Under the pieces are notes generated by a model. The model did not search any database, was not told where the DNA came from, and was given only the letters and a program-made list of their open reading frames with translations. A stretch of DNA of 43,361 bases from an uncultured Bradyrhizobium sp. (GTDB lineage: Bacteria; Pseudomonadota; Alphaproteobacteria; Rhizobiales; Xanthobacteraceae), in contig NZ_CAKZHY010000143.1 of NCBI RefSeq assembly GCF_936928535.1, positions 1 to 43,361 on the forward strand, read 5' to 3'. Shown piece by piece: positions 1 to 10,785 of the stretch. The stretch's first letter is position 1. Each line of letters opens with the position of its first letter. A program made the translations under genes and the position numbers.

Positions 1-49
1 GGGGTATCTATCGGCGCGTTCAAGTGGGAGCAGGACTCGCGGAGAGATC

Positions 50-107
50 CCCCTCACCCGTCTCGCCGCTAACGCGGCGAGCCACCCTCTCCCACAAGGG
101 GAGAGGG
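50..107. repeat. Intergenic double-hairpin repeat
   Basis: Two adjacent inverted repeats can be read directly. The first has arms CTCGCCGC (62-69) and GCGGCGAG (74-81). The second has arms CCCTCTCCC (85-93) and GGGAGAGGG (99-107). The pair lies just after the stop of the regulator gene that ends at 117 on the minus strand. This form is common between genes in Bradyrhizobium and Rhodopseudomonas (recalled, not searched). It could act as a transcription end for the regulator, but there is no T-tract. Confidence 0.75.
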
Positions 108-116
108 TAAGAAAGG

Positions 117-1964
<1,848 letters not shown>

Positions 1965-2062
1965 CGCGGCGTCTCCACCCTGTATTATGGTGCAAAGTCT
2001 GGCACCACGGGCGGGGATGTCAATCGGGAACCGCGACGGCCGAGTGGCGCAGCTCTCTCCAT

Positions 2063-2165
2063 CGTCATCCCGGGACAGCTCGAAGAGCCGAACTACGGTG
2101 CGCCCTTGCGCACCTGAGGATCTCGAGATTCCAGGTTCGATGCTTCGCATCGCCCCGGAATGACG
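2063..2165. repeat. REP-like multi-hairpin intergenic repeat
   Basis: About 100 bp with outer arms CGTCATCCCGGG and CCCCGGAATGACG, an inner hairpin GGTGCGC/GCGCACC (97-103 and 108-114 of the 2000s) and a further dyad around GATGC-TTC-GCATC. The layout matches the extragenic palindromic elements scattered through Bradyrhizobium genomes (recalled). It fills most of the space between the carboxylase stop at 2193 and the regulator start at 1964. Confidence 0.75.
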
Positions 2166-2192
2166 GAGAGACTTAAGATTGCTGCACCGCCC

Positions 2193-5100
2193 TCACCACG
2201 TGTCGATGCACGGCCGCTTCTTTTCCGTCCGCGCCGGCGGCTTCGGCACTGACCGAAGCCCCGCCATGATCCAGCGGCGCGTCTCGGCGGGGTCGATGAC
2301 GTTGTCGATCTCGAACACCGAGGCGATCGAGACGGCCTTGCCGTTGGCGTAGAGCTCGGCGACCTTGTTGCGATAATAGGTCTCGCGCTCCTCGGGATCG
2401 GCGATCGCCTCCATCTCCTTGCGGAAGCCGAGGCGGACATAACCTTCCAGCCCCATGCCGCCGAACTCGCCGGTCGGCCAGGCCGCGGTGAAGAACGAGG
2501 CATGGAAACCGCCCCCGATCATCGACTGCGCGCCGAGGCCATAGCCCTTGCGCAGCACGATGCCGAACAGCGGCACGGTGAGGCTCGCCCCCGTCACGAA
2601 CATGCGCGAGACATGCCGCACGATCGCGGTCTTCTCGGCTTCCGGGCCGACCATGAAGCCGGGCGTGTCGCAGAGCGAGACAACGGGCAGATCGAAGGCG
2701 TCGCAAAGCTGGAGGAAGCGCGCGGCCTTGTCGCCGGCATCGGCGTCGATGGCGCCACCAAGATGGCGCGGATTGTTGGCGATCAGGCCGAACGGCTTGC
2801 CTTCGATCCGGATCAGCGCGGTGATCATGCCGACGCCGTAGTCGCGGCGCAACTCCAGCACCGAGCCCTTATCGGCGACGAGATTGATTACGCTGCGGAT
2901 GTCGTAGACACGCAGGCGATTCTCGGGGATGGCGCGACGGAGCAGGCGCTGATCGGCAGCCTCCCAGTCCTTCACCGCACCCTGGAAATAGGACAGGTAT
3001 TTTTGCGCGACCGAGGTCGCCTCCTCCTCATCCTCGACGAGGATGTCGATGACGCCGTTCGGCGACTGGAACGAGACCGGGCCGACTTCGGCCGGGTGAT
3101 AGACGCCAAGCCCGCCGCCTTCGATCATGGCGGGGCCGCCCATGCCGATCGAGGCGTTCTTGGTGGCGATGATGACGTCGCAGCAGCCGAGCATCGCGGC
3201 GTTGCCGGCAAAGCAATAGCCGGAGACGACGCCGATGACAGGCACGAGGCCGGAGAGCCTTGCGAACTGCACGAAGGACGGGCCGTCGAGACCGGTCATG
3301 CCGAGCCGGTCGGTGTCGCCGGGTCGGCCGCCGCCGCCCTCGGCGTAAAACACCAGCGGCACGCGCCAGTCTTCCGCCAGCGTCAGCATGCGGTCGATCT
3401 TCTTGTGGTTCATATGGCCCTGCGTGCCCGCAAGGACGGTGTAGTCATAGGCCACGACGATGCAGCGCGCGGCATCGCCGCCGAACTTCTCGGCGTTGAC
3501 GGTCGCGACGCCCATGACGAGGCCGTCGGCCGGCGTGTTCTTGATGAGGTCGTCGAGCTTGCGTCGGCGCCGTTGGGCGGCAATGGCGAGGCTGCCGTAT
3601 TCCATGAAGGAGCCGTCGTCGACGAGCTGCGCGACGTTCTCGCGCGCTGTGCGCTGGTTGGTGTTGCGGCGGCGCTCGACCGAGGCCGGGCGGTTCTCGT
3701 CCAGAGTATTGGCCTGACGCGCGATCAGCTCGGCGAGGTCGGGACGGACGTGGTCGAGATCGACGGCAGCTTCTGCAGCCGTGTGATCGGCCGCGACATC
3801 GAGCGGCTCCAGATAAAGGATCGGCTCGCCATGCAGCAGCGTGGCGCCGTCGCCGGCCGCGATCTTCATGACGCGGCCGCCCTGCTCGGCCATGACGAGG
3901 TGCTCCATCTTCATGGACTCGATCACGGCGAGCTGCTGGCCGGGGCGAACGATCTCGCCCTCCTTCACCTGGATGGTGACGATGGTGCCCTGCAAGGGCG
4001 CCGCGACCATCACGGCGCCCTCCGGCACGACTTGCGCGACGTGCGCCTCGGCGGCATGAGCGCCGCCGCGCTCGGCCGCAGCAAAGTAGAGCGGCTTGGC
4101 CGCGCCATCCGCCGCCTCGACCAGCTTTGCGATGTTGCGATCGATGAAGTCGGTCGCGATGCGGTTGGTCCTGAAATCGGGATGCGCAAGCACGGCCTGG
4201 AGAAAGGCGATATTGGTGACGACGCCGTCGATCCGGAACTCGCGCAGAGCGCGCGAGGCTTTGGCGACCACATCGTGCCAGGACTCCGCCGGCGCATGCA
4301 CGATGACCTTGGCCAGCAGCGAGTCGAAGGCCGCGCTGGTCTTGTAGCCGGCGTAGCCAAAACTGTCGACGCGGACGCCGGGGCCGGACGGCGGTTCGAA
4401 CACGGCGAGCACGCCGCCGGTCGGATGTGTGGCGCCCGTTTCGTCCAGCGTTTCCATGTTGACGCGCAGCTGCATGGCATAGCCGCGCGGCTTCGGGATC
4501 GACGTCTGCGCGAGGCCGAGCGAAGCCAACGAGCTGCCGGCAGCAATCGCAAGCTGAGCACGGACGAGATCGAGGCCGAGTACCTCTTCGGTGACGGTGT
4601 GCTCGACCTGAAGGCGTGGATTGGCCTCGATGAAGGCAAAGCTGTCTTCGGCGGTGCCGTCGACCAGGAACTCGAAGGTGCCGAGATTGTCGTAAGACGC
4701 CGCTGCCGCGAGCTGCCTGGCCGCCTCGATGATGCGGCCACGCAAGCCATCGCTGAGCGACGGACTCGGCGCCACCTCGATCAGCTTCTGATGCCGGCGC
4801 TGGATGGTGCATTCGCGTTCCCAGAGATGCGAGATCGCGCCGTGATGATCGCCGATGATCTGCACCTCGATGTGGCGCGCCTGCCGGATCAACCGCTCCG
4901 CATAGACGCCGTCGTAGCCGAACGCCGCCTTGGCTTCGGACTGGCAGCGCGCATAGGCCTCCGCAAGATCAGCCGCGTTCTCGACGACCCGCATGCCGCG
5001 ACCGCCGCCGCCGGCCATCGCCTTGATCACGATCGCCGCGTTGCTGCCGAGCGAGGTGAAGAACGCCGTGATCTCCTCTAACGAGGACGGTCCGCTGGTG

Positions 5101-5498
5101 CCGGCAATGATCGGCACGCCGCAGCGCTTTGCCAATTGCCGCGCCGCGACCTTGTCGCCGAACAGCTCCAGCGCGGCCGGCTTCGGTCCGACGAAGACGA
5201 TGCCCGCATCGGCGCTGGCTTTGGCTAACGCCGCGTTCTCGCTGAGGAAGCCGTAGCCGGGATGGACCGCATCGCAGCTGGCGCCCTTCGCCGCCTTCAC
5301 CACGGCGTCGATGTCGAGGTAGGCCCGCGCACCGCGACCGGGGATTTCCACCGCCTCATCCGCGACACGCACATGCAGCGAGAGCGCATCGTCAGCGGGA
5401 TGGATCGCTACCGTTGCTATGCCGGCATCGGCCGCGGCGCGCGCAATGCGGATGGCGATCTCGCCGCGATTGGCGATCAGGAGCTTCTTGAACGACAT
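2193..5498 (-). CDS. Fused biotin carboxylase/BCCP/carboxyltransferase (acyl-CoA carboxylase)
   Basis: Single-chain biotin-dependent carboxylase of 1101 residues, expected to carboxylate an acyl-CoA (acetyl-, propionyl- or another short acyl-CoA) in the cytoplasm. Residues 1-455 form the biotin carboxylase, with IANRGEIA at the start and an ATP-grasp glycine loop GGGGRGM (about 163-169). A biotinyl domain follows, with ESMKMEH and the biotinylated lysine near 530. Residues about 580-1100 form the carboxyltransferase, with both acyl-CoA- and carboxybiotin-binding halves. Most bacteria split these parts over two or three genes, so the fusion is notable though known in rhizobia. I start at the ATG at 5498; a GTG four codons upstream abuts the ligase stop. 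It follows the acyl-CoA ligase by 12 bp, suggesting that ligase and carboxylase act in sequence on one acid. The substrate cannot be read from sequence. Confidence 0.92.
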   Translation of the reverse strand: MSFKKLLIANRGEIAIRIARAAADAGIATVAIHPADDALSLHVRVADEAVEIPGRGARAYLDIDAVVKAAKGASCDAVHPGYGFLSENAALAKASADAGIVFVGPKPAALELFGDKVAARQLAKRCGVPIIAGTSGPSSLEEITAFFTSLGSNAAIVIKAMAGGGGRGMRVVENAADLAEAYARCQSEAKAAFGYDGVYAERLIRQARHIEVQIIGDHHGAISHLWERECTIQRRHQKLIEVAPSPSLSDGLRGRIIEAARQLAAAASYDNLGTFEFLVDGTAEDSFAFIEANPRLQVEHTVTEEVLGLDLVRAQLAIAAGSSLASLGLAQTSIPKPRGYAMQLRVNMETLDETGATHPTGGVLAVFEPPSGPGVRVDSFGYAGYKTSAAFDSLLAKVIVHAPAESWHDVVAKASRALREFRIDGVVTNIAFLQAVLAHPDFRTNRIATDFIDRNIAKLVEAADGAAKPLYFAAAERGGAHAAEAHVAQVVPEGAVMVAAPLQGTIVTIQVKEGEIVRPGQQLAVIESMKMEHLVMAEQGGRVMKIAAGDGATLLHGEPILYLEPLDVAADHTAAEAAVDLDHVRPDLAELIARQANTLDENRPASVERRRNTNQRTARENVAQLVDDGSFMEYGSLAIAAQRRRRKLDDLIKNTPADGLVMGVATVNAEKFGGDAARCIVVAYDYTVLAGTQGHMNHKKIDRMLTLAEDWRVPLVFYAEGGGGRPGDTDRLGMTGLDGPSFVQFARLSGLVPVIGVVSGYCFAGNAAMLGCCDVIIATKNASIGMGGPAMIEGGGLGVYHPAEVGPVSFQSPNGVIDILVEDEEEATSVAQKYLSYFQGAVKDWEAADQRLLRRAIPENRLRVYDIRSVINLVADKGSVLELRRDYGVGMITALIRIEGKPFGLIANNPRHLGGAIDADAGDKAARFLQLCDAFDLPVVSLCDTPGFMVGPEAEKTAIVRHVSRMFVTGASLTVPLFGIVLRKGYGLGAQSMIGGGFHASFFTAAWPTGEFGGMGLEGYVRLGFRKEMEAIADPEERETYYRNKVAELYANGKAVSIASVFEIDNVIDPAETRRWIMAGLRSVPKPPARTEKKRPCIDTW

Positions 5499-5510
5499 CG
5501 TCTCTCTCAC

Positions 5511-7232
5511 TCAGACTGCGGCAGGCTGGTTCGGGTTGAGGTCCTGCTTCTTGACCTTGCCGGTGGCCGTCAACGGCAGCGCATCGATGATACGCACTTC
5601 CGGCACCTTGTAGACGGCCATGCGCTCGGCGCACCACCCGCGTAGATCTTCCGCCGAGATGGTACCAACCGCCTCCGGCTTGAGCTGGATATAGGCCACC
5701 GGCACCTGCCCCTTCTCAGGGTCGTCGCGACCGACCACGCCGGAGCCCAGCACCTTCGGGTGCTGGCCGAGCAGCGCCTCGATCTCCGGCGGAAACACGC
5801 TCATGCCCTTGACCTTCAGCATCTCCTTGCGACGGCCGAGGAAGTGCAGAAAGCCATCCTTGTCGATGGTGCCGATATCGCCGGTGCGCAGCCAGCCGTC
5901 GATCAGCGACTCCGCTGACGCCTCCGGCTTGTTCCAATAGCTCTTGAGCAGCGAGGGCGTGCGCACGCGGATCTCGCCCTCGGCGCCGAGCGGCAGCAAC
6001 GCGCCGGTCTCGAAATCGGTGATCTTGAACTCGGCGCCGGGGACCGGCAGGCCGACGAAGATCGGCTGGTTGTTGAGATCGAAATCGTCGTCCTGGAAGC
6101 CTGATGTGAAGGTGTTGGAGGTGTGGGTCTCGGTCATGCCCCAGGCCGCCTCCATCAGGATCGTGCCGGTGAGATCCTTCCAGCGCTTGCGGTAGTCGGC
6201 GTTGAGCTTCTTGACGAAGGAGACCACGCGGACCTGCTGCAGCGACGACAGATCAAACTCGCTCCAGCGCGGATGATCCATCAGCTCGACCGCGCCATCG
6301 ACCGGCATCGCCGTGATCGAGACCTTGTATTTGTCGATCGCGGCCATGGCACCGACCGCATCCCAGCGCGCCAGCAGAACTAGCGTCGCGCCCGAGAACA
6401 GCGGGAAGATCAGGCCGAAATTCTCACCGGCGATCCAGAACTCCGGGAAGAACGACAGGAACACGCTGCTCTCGTCCGACAAGACCGAGATGCCGTAATT
6501 GGCGGCGGCCGTGTAGACCATGTCGCGATGGGTGTGGACGCAGCCCTTGGGCATGCCCGTGGTGCCGCCGGTGTAGTTGAGCGCGGCGACCTCATCGAGG
6601 CCGGGCGGCGGCAGCGGCGCCGGCGCGGCCATCGCAGCGAGCGCCGGCAGCAGGTCGGTTGCACCTGCGACCGCGATGCGCGGTGTGCGGATCGAGTCCG
6701 GCGCCGGAAATGCCGGTGTCGCCGGCACGACATCGGCAAAGCTGGCGACGATGATTTCGCGCAAGCTCACCTCGCTCCTGACCTGCTCGACGACAGGGAT
6801 GAGCTGGTCGAGCGCCACGATCACCTCGGCCTTGGTGTCGTTGAGCTCGTAGGACAGTTCAAACGCGCGCGACAGCGGGCTCACGGGAACGTGGACCGCA
6901 CCGAGCTTCAGGATGCCGAAGAACACGATGTGGAATTGCGGACAGTTCGGCAGGAAGACAGCGACGCGATCGCCCTTGCGCACGCCTTTCGCCTGCAATA
7001 GCGCCGCAAAGCGGTCGCTCTGCTGGTCGAGCTCGGCATAGGTTGTGACGTGCCCGTAGAAGATCACCGCAGGTCGCCTCGGGCTCTGCTTCGCCCAGGC
7101 GCGCAGATACTCGGTCAAGGGAACTTCGCCGTGCAGATAGTTGGGCGAACGCGGCATGCCCTTGGGCCAGGCCTTCTCCCACAGACCGTGCAAGGTGGCG
7201 AGGTAGTCCTTCTCGGTGAGGCCTGCACTCAT
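5511..7232 (-). CDS. AMP-dependent acyl-CoA synthetase/ligase
   Basis: ANL-superfamily enzyme of 573 residues that activates a carboxylic acid to acyl-AMP and then acyl-CoA. The phosphate-binding motif YTGGTTGMPKG is present in the middle, GWLRTGDIG near residue 430, and the C-terminal lysine motif TGKVKKQDL at the end, so all core adenylation parts are intact. The start at 7232 has GGAGAG about six bases upstream. It is first in a two-gene operon with the fused carboxylase, whose start follows its stop by 12 bp. This points to a route that activates an acid and then carboxylates its CoA ester. Specificity (short, medium or aromatic acid) is not determined. Confidence 0.9.
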   Translation of the reverse strand: MSAGLTEKDYLATLHGLWEKAWPKGMPRSPNYLHGEVPLTEYLRAWAKQSPRRPAVIFYGHVTTYAELDQQSDRFAALLQAKGVRKGDRVAVFLPNCPQFHIVFFGILKLGAVHVPVSPLSRAFELSYELNDTKAEVIVALDQLIPVVEQVRSEVSLREIIVASFADVVPATPAFPAPDSIRTPRIAVAGATDLLPALAAMAAPAPLPPPGLDEVAALNYTGGTTGMPKGCVHTHRDMVYTAAANYGISVLSDESSVFLSFFPEFWIAGENFGLIFPLFSGATLVLLARWDAVGAMAAIDKYKVSITAMPVDGAVELMDHPRWSEFDLSSLQQVRVVSFVKKLNADYRKRWKDLTGTILMEAAWGMTETHTSNTFTSGFQDDDFDLNNQPIFVGLPVPGAEFKITDFETGALLPLGAEGEIRVRTPSLLKSYWNKPEASAESLIDGWLRTGDIGTIDKDGFLHFLGRRKEMLKVKGMSVFPPEIEALLGQHPKVLGSGVVGRDDPEKGQVPVAYIQLKPEAVGTISAEDLRGWCAERMAVYKVPEVRIIDALPLTATGKVKKQDLNPNQPAAV

Positions 7233-7261
7233 GACGTCTCTCCGTCGCGCTTTTCTTTTCG

Positions 7262-7275
7262 GGCACAGATGTGCC
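7262..7275. promoter_or_regulatory. Short palindrome upstream of the ligase operon
   Basis: A dyad with arms GGCACA and TGTGCC lies 30 bp before the ligase start. It sits in the leader of the operon and could be an operator. It is too close to the gene to be a classic upstream activator site for the sigma-54 regulator. No binding protein can be named. Confidence 0.3.
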
Positions 7276-7385
7276 TTCGATCGACGCGATTACACGTCGA
7301 GCACGGCGAACCTCATGTCAAGATAAACAGTTTGTCGGCGTCACGGGCGATACCGTGACGCGGAAAAACGCCGAACGAGCGCGCG

Positions 7386-9104
7386 TCAGGCCGCCCGCAC
7401 GCCCGCAACGAAGGCGCTGACCTCGTTCTCCAGCGATTGCAGCTTCTCGGCCAGCCGGCCGCTCGATTGCAGCACGCGGCCAGCGGCCTCGCCGGTCTCC
7501 GCGGTCGCATCGGTGACACCGGAGATGTTTTGCGAGACCTGATCGGTGCCGGAGGCTGCCTCCTGCACGCTGTGGGCAATGGCCTGCGTCGCGGCACCCT
7601 GCTCTTCGACCGCGGCTGCGATCGAGGAGGAGATCTCGTTGACCTCCATGATGGTGGCACGGATGCTTTCGATGTTGCCGACGACCTGGTTGGTCTCCGC
7701 CTGGATCGCGGTGATCTGCGCGCCGATCTCGTCGGTGGCCTTCGCCGTCTGGCTCGCCAAGGATTTCACTTCGCTTGCGACCACCGCAAAGCCCTTGCCG
7801 GCCTCGCCCGCGCGGGCAGCTTCGATCGTCGCATTGAGCGCGAGCAGGTTGGTCTGCGAGGCGATCTGGTTGATCAAGTCGATGACCTCGCCGATCTTGT
7901 GGGCTGCGGCCGCCAGTCCCTGTACGGTGTCGTTGGTGCGCTGGCCGTCGGCAGCCGCCTTGTCGGCGACGGTCGCAGCCTGGGCGACGCGCTGGCTGAT
8001 CTCGGTGATCGAGGCCGACAGCTGTCCGGCGGCGGAGGCCACCGTCTGCACATTGTTCGAAGCCTGCTGGCAGGCGGTGGCGACGAAGCTGGCGCGGTCG
8101 GTCGCCTTGTCTGCGGTCTCCGACATGCCCTGCGCGGCCTGCTGCATCGCGCGCGCCTCGTTGAAGACGTCGCGGACCACGGCCTGGACGCTCGCCTCGA
8201 ACTTCCCAGCGAGTTCAGCCATCGTCTTGCGCTTCTCGTCGTCGGTGCGCTGCTTCGTCTCCTGCTGCTCGGCATGCATCCGGCCTACGGCCGAGGCATT
8301 GTCCTTGAAGACGGCCAGCGCCTTGGCGAGCCCGCCGACCTCGTCGGCGCGGTTGGTGTAGGGCACGTCGAACGCGCTGTCGCCGGCGGCGAGGCGCTCG
8401 GTGAGGCCGGTGATTTTCGCGAGCGGCCGCGTCACGCTGCGGCCGATCACGAAGGAGGCGCCGAGCACGAGCACGAACACCGCGAGACACACCAGGCCGA
8501 ACGTCATCGCATCCTGGCGGAACACAGCGTCGACATCGTCGAGATAGATGCCGGTGCCGATGATCCAGCCCCACGGCGCAAAGCCCTTCACATAGGAGAT
8601 CTTCGCGACCGGTTGCTCGAAGCCGGGCTTCGGCCACAGGTAGCTGTAGAAGCCCGCACCCTGTTTCTTGACGACGTCAACGAAGCCGAGGAACAGCGCG
8701 TTGCCGGAAGGATCCTTCATTCCCGCGAGATCCTTGCCGTCAAGCTCGGGCTTGATCGGATGCATGATCATCTTGGGTGTCATGTCATTGAGCCAGAAAT
8801 ACTCGACCTTGTCGTAGCGCAGGCTCTTGATCTCGGCCATGGCGCCAGCCTGTGCCTGCTCGCGCGTGAGTTTTCCGTCGCTCTCCAGCTTCTGGTAGTG
8901 CGCCAGGATACCGTAGCCGACGTCGACCATGTGCTGGGTCTTGGCCTGGCGGTCGGCGATCATCTGGCTGCGCAGGGTCGACAGCGCGATCGGCGCCAGC
9001 GCGATCATGCCAACCAGGCTGATGCCAACAATGAGGACCAGCTTGAAACTGATGCGGGAGAAAATCATCGGTGCTCGCAAGATTTGGCGGGGCTGATATG
9101 CCAT
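7386..9104 (-). CDS. Methyl-accepting chemotaxis protein with single Cache domain
   Basis: Inner-membrane chemoreceptor of 572 residues. A first membrane segment (about 20-40) is followed by a periplasmic single-Cache domain (about 45-200, with YFWLNDMTPKMIMHP and a GWIIGTGIY end). Then come a second membrane segment (about 205-228), a HAMP domain and a long cytoplasmic coiled coil. The signalling tip carries QTNLLALNATIEAARAGE, the canonical CheA/CheW contact region. It should report a small periplasmic ligand to a Che pathway encoded elsewhere. The start at 9104 has GGCGG upstream; a start at 9068 (MIFSRISFKL) is equally possible and closer to usual homologue starts. It is followed by a lone gene boundary at 7385 and is probably transcribed alone. 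Confidence 0.9.
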   Translation of the reverse strand: MAYQPRQILRAPMIFSRISFKLVLIVGISLVGMIALAPIALSTLRSQMIADRQAKTQHMVDVGYGILAHYQKLESDGKLTREQAQAGAMAEIKSLRYDKVEYFWLNDMTPKMIMHPIKPELDGKDLAGMKDPSGNALFLGFVDVVKKQGAGFYSYLWPKPGFEQPVAKISYVKGFAPWGWIIGTGIYLDDVDAVFRQDAMTFGLVCLAVFVLVLGASFVIGRSVTRPLAKITGLTERLAAGDSAFDVPYTNRADEVGGLAKALAVFKDNASAVGRMHAEQQETKQRTDDEKRKTMAELAGKFEASVQAVVRDVFNEARAMQQAAQGMSETADKATDRASFVATACQQASNNVQTVASAAGQLSASITEISQRVAQAATVADKAAADGQRTNDTVQGLAAAAHKIGEVIDLINQIASQTNLLALNATIEAARAGEAGKGFAVVASEVKSLASQTAKATDEIGAQITAIQAETNQVVGNIESIRATIMEVNEISSSIAAAVEEQGAATQAIAHSVQEAASGTDQVSQNISGVTDATAETGEAAGRVLQSSGRLAEKLQSLENEVSAFVAGVRAA

Positions 9105-9130
9105 TTTATCCCGCCGGCCTTAGCAAAGCC

Positions 9131-9772
9131 TTAAGCATTCGGGTTCCCGGCACGGATCTTCTGCGAGTCTGACAAGCGGCCGCCCTTGCCGAGTACGAGG
9201 TCGACTGTATGGGCGGCAATCTTGCGCAACTGCGGTTCGTCATCAAAGGCGCGTTCGAGCACGGCGAGGCCCCGCGTGACCGTGACGATGTGCAGCGCTG
9301 TGGCGGCCGGATCACCGCTGAACTCGCCGCGCTCGGCACCTGCCGACAACGCGTCCTGAACCAGCGTTGTGATGCGCGACATGAAGTGCGCAAAGGCCTT
9401 CCGCGCGTCCTCGTCGAGCCCTTCATCTTCAGCTGCGCCAAGCTCCATCAGTCCCCGCGTGGTCGGACATCCGCGCGGCGGCGAACCGGACCGGAAATTG
9501 CCGATAGTGAGATCGAAGAAAGCCGTCAGGCGTTTGCGCAAGGAGCCGGTGCCAAGCGCCTTTTGCAGGGCGAGCAGATAATCGCCGGCGTAACGCTCAT
9601 AGGCCTGGAGGAACAAGGCCTCCTTGCTGCCGAAGGCGTTGTAGAGGCTGCCGCGCTGAACGCCGGCATCGCGCGCGATGTCCGACAGCGAGGTGCCGCG
9701 CACCCCCTTGCGCCAGAACTGCTCGAAGGCGATGCGCAGGACATCGTCATGATCGAATTCACGCGGCCTCAA
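9131..9772 (-). CDS. TetR/AcrR-family transcriptional regulator
   Basis: DNA-binding repressor of 213 residues. The N-terminal helix-turn-helix (about 8-52) contains GTSLSDIARDAGVQRGSLYNAF, typical of TetR. The C-terminal ligand-binding half matches the AcrR/TetR C-terminal type with the RGCPTTRGLMELG stretch. The start is a TTG at 9772: GGAG lies six bases upstream and no in-frame ATG fits. It is divergent from the tautomerase gene at 9929 and its 5' leader carries a strong dyad (9789-9830), so it probably represses itself and the tautomerase. The inducer is unknown; this subclass often senses electrophiles or aromatic compounds. Confidence 0.88.
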   Translation of the reverse strand: MRPREFDHDDVLRIAFEQFWRKGVRGTSLSDIARDAGVQRGSLYNAFGSKEALFLQAYERYAGDYLLALQKALGTGSLRKRLTAFFDLTIGNFRSGSPPRGCPTTRGLMELGAAEDEGLDEDARKAFAHFMSRITTLVQDALSAGAERGEFSGDPAATALHIVTVTRGLAVLERAFDDEPQLRKIAAHTVDLVLGKGGRLSDSQKIRAGNPNA

Positions 9773-9788
9773 GTGACACTCCGAGTAT

Positions 9789-9830
9789 TTGACACGACGT
9801 CAAGAATGTGATTTCTGGACATCGTGTCAA
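9789..9830. promoter_or_regulatory. Dyad operator in the tetR/tautomerase divergent region
   Basis: Left arm TTGACACGACGTC (9789-9801) and right arm GACATCGTGTCAA (9818-9830) are inverted copies matching at 12 of 13 positions around a 16-bp spacer. Each arm begins with TTGACA when read outward-in, so the arms may also serve as -35 boxes for both divergent genes. A TetR dimer pair bound here would block both promoters. Binding by the adjacent TetR protein is inferred. Confidence 0.65.
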
Positions 9831-9928
9831 AAACCAGTCGGAACTGATAGCCCGTTCTCACCAATGGGCCGAACGACCGGCGCTTGCCTGCGCCGGCCGG
9901 TTGCGCCCGCATGCGAAGGGACCAACTG

Positions 9929-10306
9929 ATGCCTCTGCTCCACGTCTCGATGCGCGCCGGAAAGCCGGACACCTACCGGCAGGCGATCCTCGACGGGCTC
10001 TATCGCGCCATGCGCGAGGCGCTGAACGTGCCCGAAGGCGACGAGTTCATGACCATCACTGAGCTATCGCCCGCGAACTTCCGCTGCGGCAACGCCTACG
10101 GCGTCGCGCGCAGCGACGATGCCGTGCTCATCCAGATCACCGTGTTCGCCTCGCGCACCTCCGAGCAGAAGAAGGCGCTGTACCGCCGGATCGTGGATCT
10201 GCTCGGCGATAATCCCGGCATCCGCCCCGAGGATGTGTTCGTCAACGTGCTCGATGCCCCCGCGGAGAACTGGTCGGTCGGACACGGCATCGCCCAATTC
10301 GCTTGA
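9929..10306 (+). CDS. Tautomerase-superfamily protein (4-oxalocrotonate tautomerase-like)
   Basis: Cytoplasmic protein of 125 residues that starts MPLLHVSMRAGK. Removal of the Met exposes Pro-1, the catalytic base of the tautomerase superfamily, which fixes the start at 9929 (GAAGGGA just upstream) rather than at 9884. The length is about twice that of a classic 62-residue 4-OT subunit and fits the family whose members carry a longer, fused beta-alpha-beta pair. The C-terminal part has the EDVFVNVLDAPAENWSVG stretch typical of these longer tautomerases. It is divergent from a TetR regulator with a shared operator, suggesting induction by a small keto/enol or aromatic compound. The exact substrate is not known. 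Confidence 0.88.
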   Translation: MPLLHVSMRAGKPDTYRQAILDGLYRAMREALNVPEGDEFMTITELSPANFRCGNAYGVARSDDAVLIQITVFASRTSEQKKALYRRIVDLLGDNPGIRPEDVFVNVLDAPAENWSVGHGIAQFA

Positions 10307-10365
10307 ACGCAAAGCATCCACCAACACCCTCTTGTGAATTGCCAGCGGGAAGGATCTGATAGGCC

Positions 10366-10382
10366 GCGGAGCAAGCCTCCGC
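10366..10382. other. Hairpin after the tautomerase gene
   Basis: Arms GCGGAG (10366-10371) and CTCCGC (10377-10382) with a 5-base loop lie 60 bp after the tautomerase stop. There is no following T-tract, so this is only a possible transcription end or mRNA stabiliser. Confidence 0.3.
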
Positions 10383-10431
10383 CGAGCTGAACTCAGGACC
10401 TCAACGGCATGACCATGTCGGTCGAGCAATT

Positions 10432-10785
10432 ATGGAGCCTGCCGGAACCGCGCTGGTCGGCGCCTATGCTGAGGCCCGGCGCCGCTACGCGGAAAAGAAA
10501 TTCGAGCGTGACACCCAGCGGGCGCGGCTCGAATGGATGCGGGCAAAGCTGTTCACCAACACGCTAGGCAACGTGACCGAGCGCAAGATGGCGGTGGACG
10601 TCTCCGAGGAGCTGGCGCGCAAGGGTCAGGAGGTGCGCGAGATGACGCGCGACCTCGACATGCTGAAGATCGACGTCGATGTGATCGACACGATGATCCG
10701 CCTGCGAGGCGCGCACGGCGCTCTCCCTGTCCATGCCGAAGAGGCGACGGAGAAACCGCCCGAGCCAGGCGAGGAAATGACATGA
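10432..10785 (+). CDS. Hypothetical protein, coiled-coil rich
   Basis: Protein of 117 residues that I do not recognise. It is highly charged, with many Arg, Lys and Glu residues, a long predicted helix (about 10-95) with heptad-like spacing, and a Pro/Glu-rich tail. No signal peptide or membrane segment is visible. The ATG at 10432 has only a weak ribosome site (GTCGAG), so the start is uncertain. Base composition matches its neighbours. Its stop is immediately followed in the same frame by the GFA-type remnant, which may be chance. It could be a small structural or DNA-associated protein; no function is assigned. Confidence 0.6.
   Translation: MEPAGTALVGAYAEARRRYAEKKFERDTQRARLEWMRAKLFTNTLGNVTERKMAVDVSEELARKGQEVREMTRDLDMLKIDVDVIDTMIRLRGAHGALPVHAEEATEKPPEPGEEMT

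Noticed and set aside
2502..5081. Long open frame opposite the carboxylase gene
   Set aside because: It is the mirror of a high-GC coding region; the translation is low in protein-like pattern, whereas the minus strand has full biotin-carboxylase motifs.
7233..7385. Sigma-54 promoter for the ligase operon
   Set aside because: No GG-N10-GC arrangement fits on the minus strand; the closest words have the wrong spacing.
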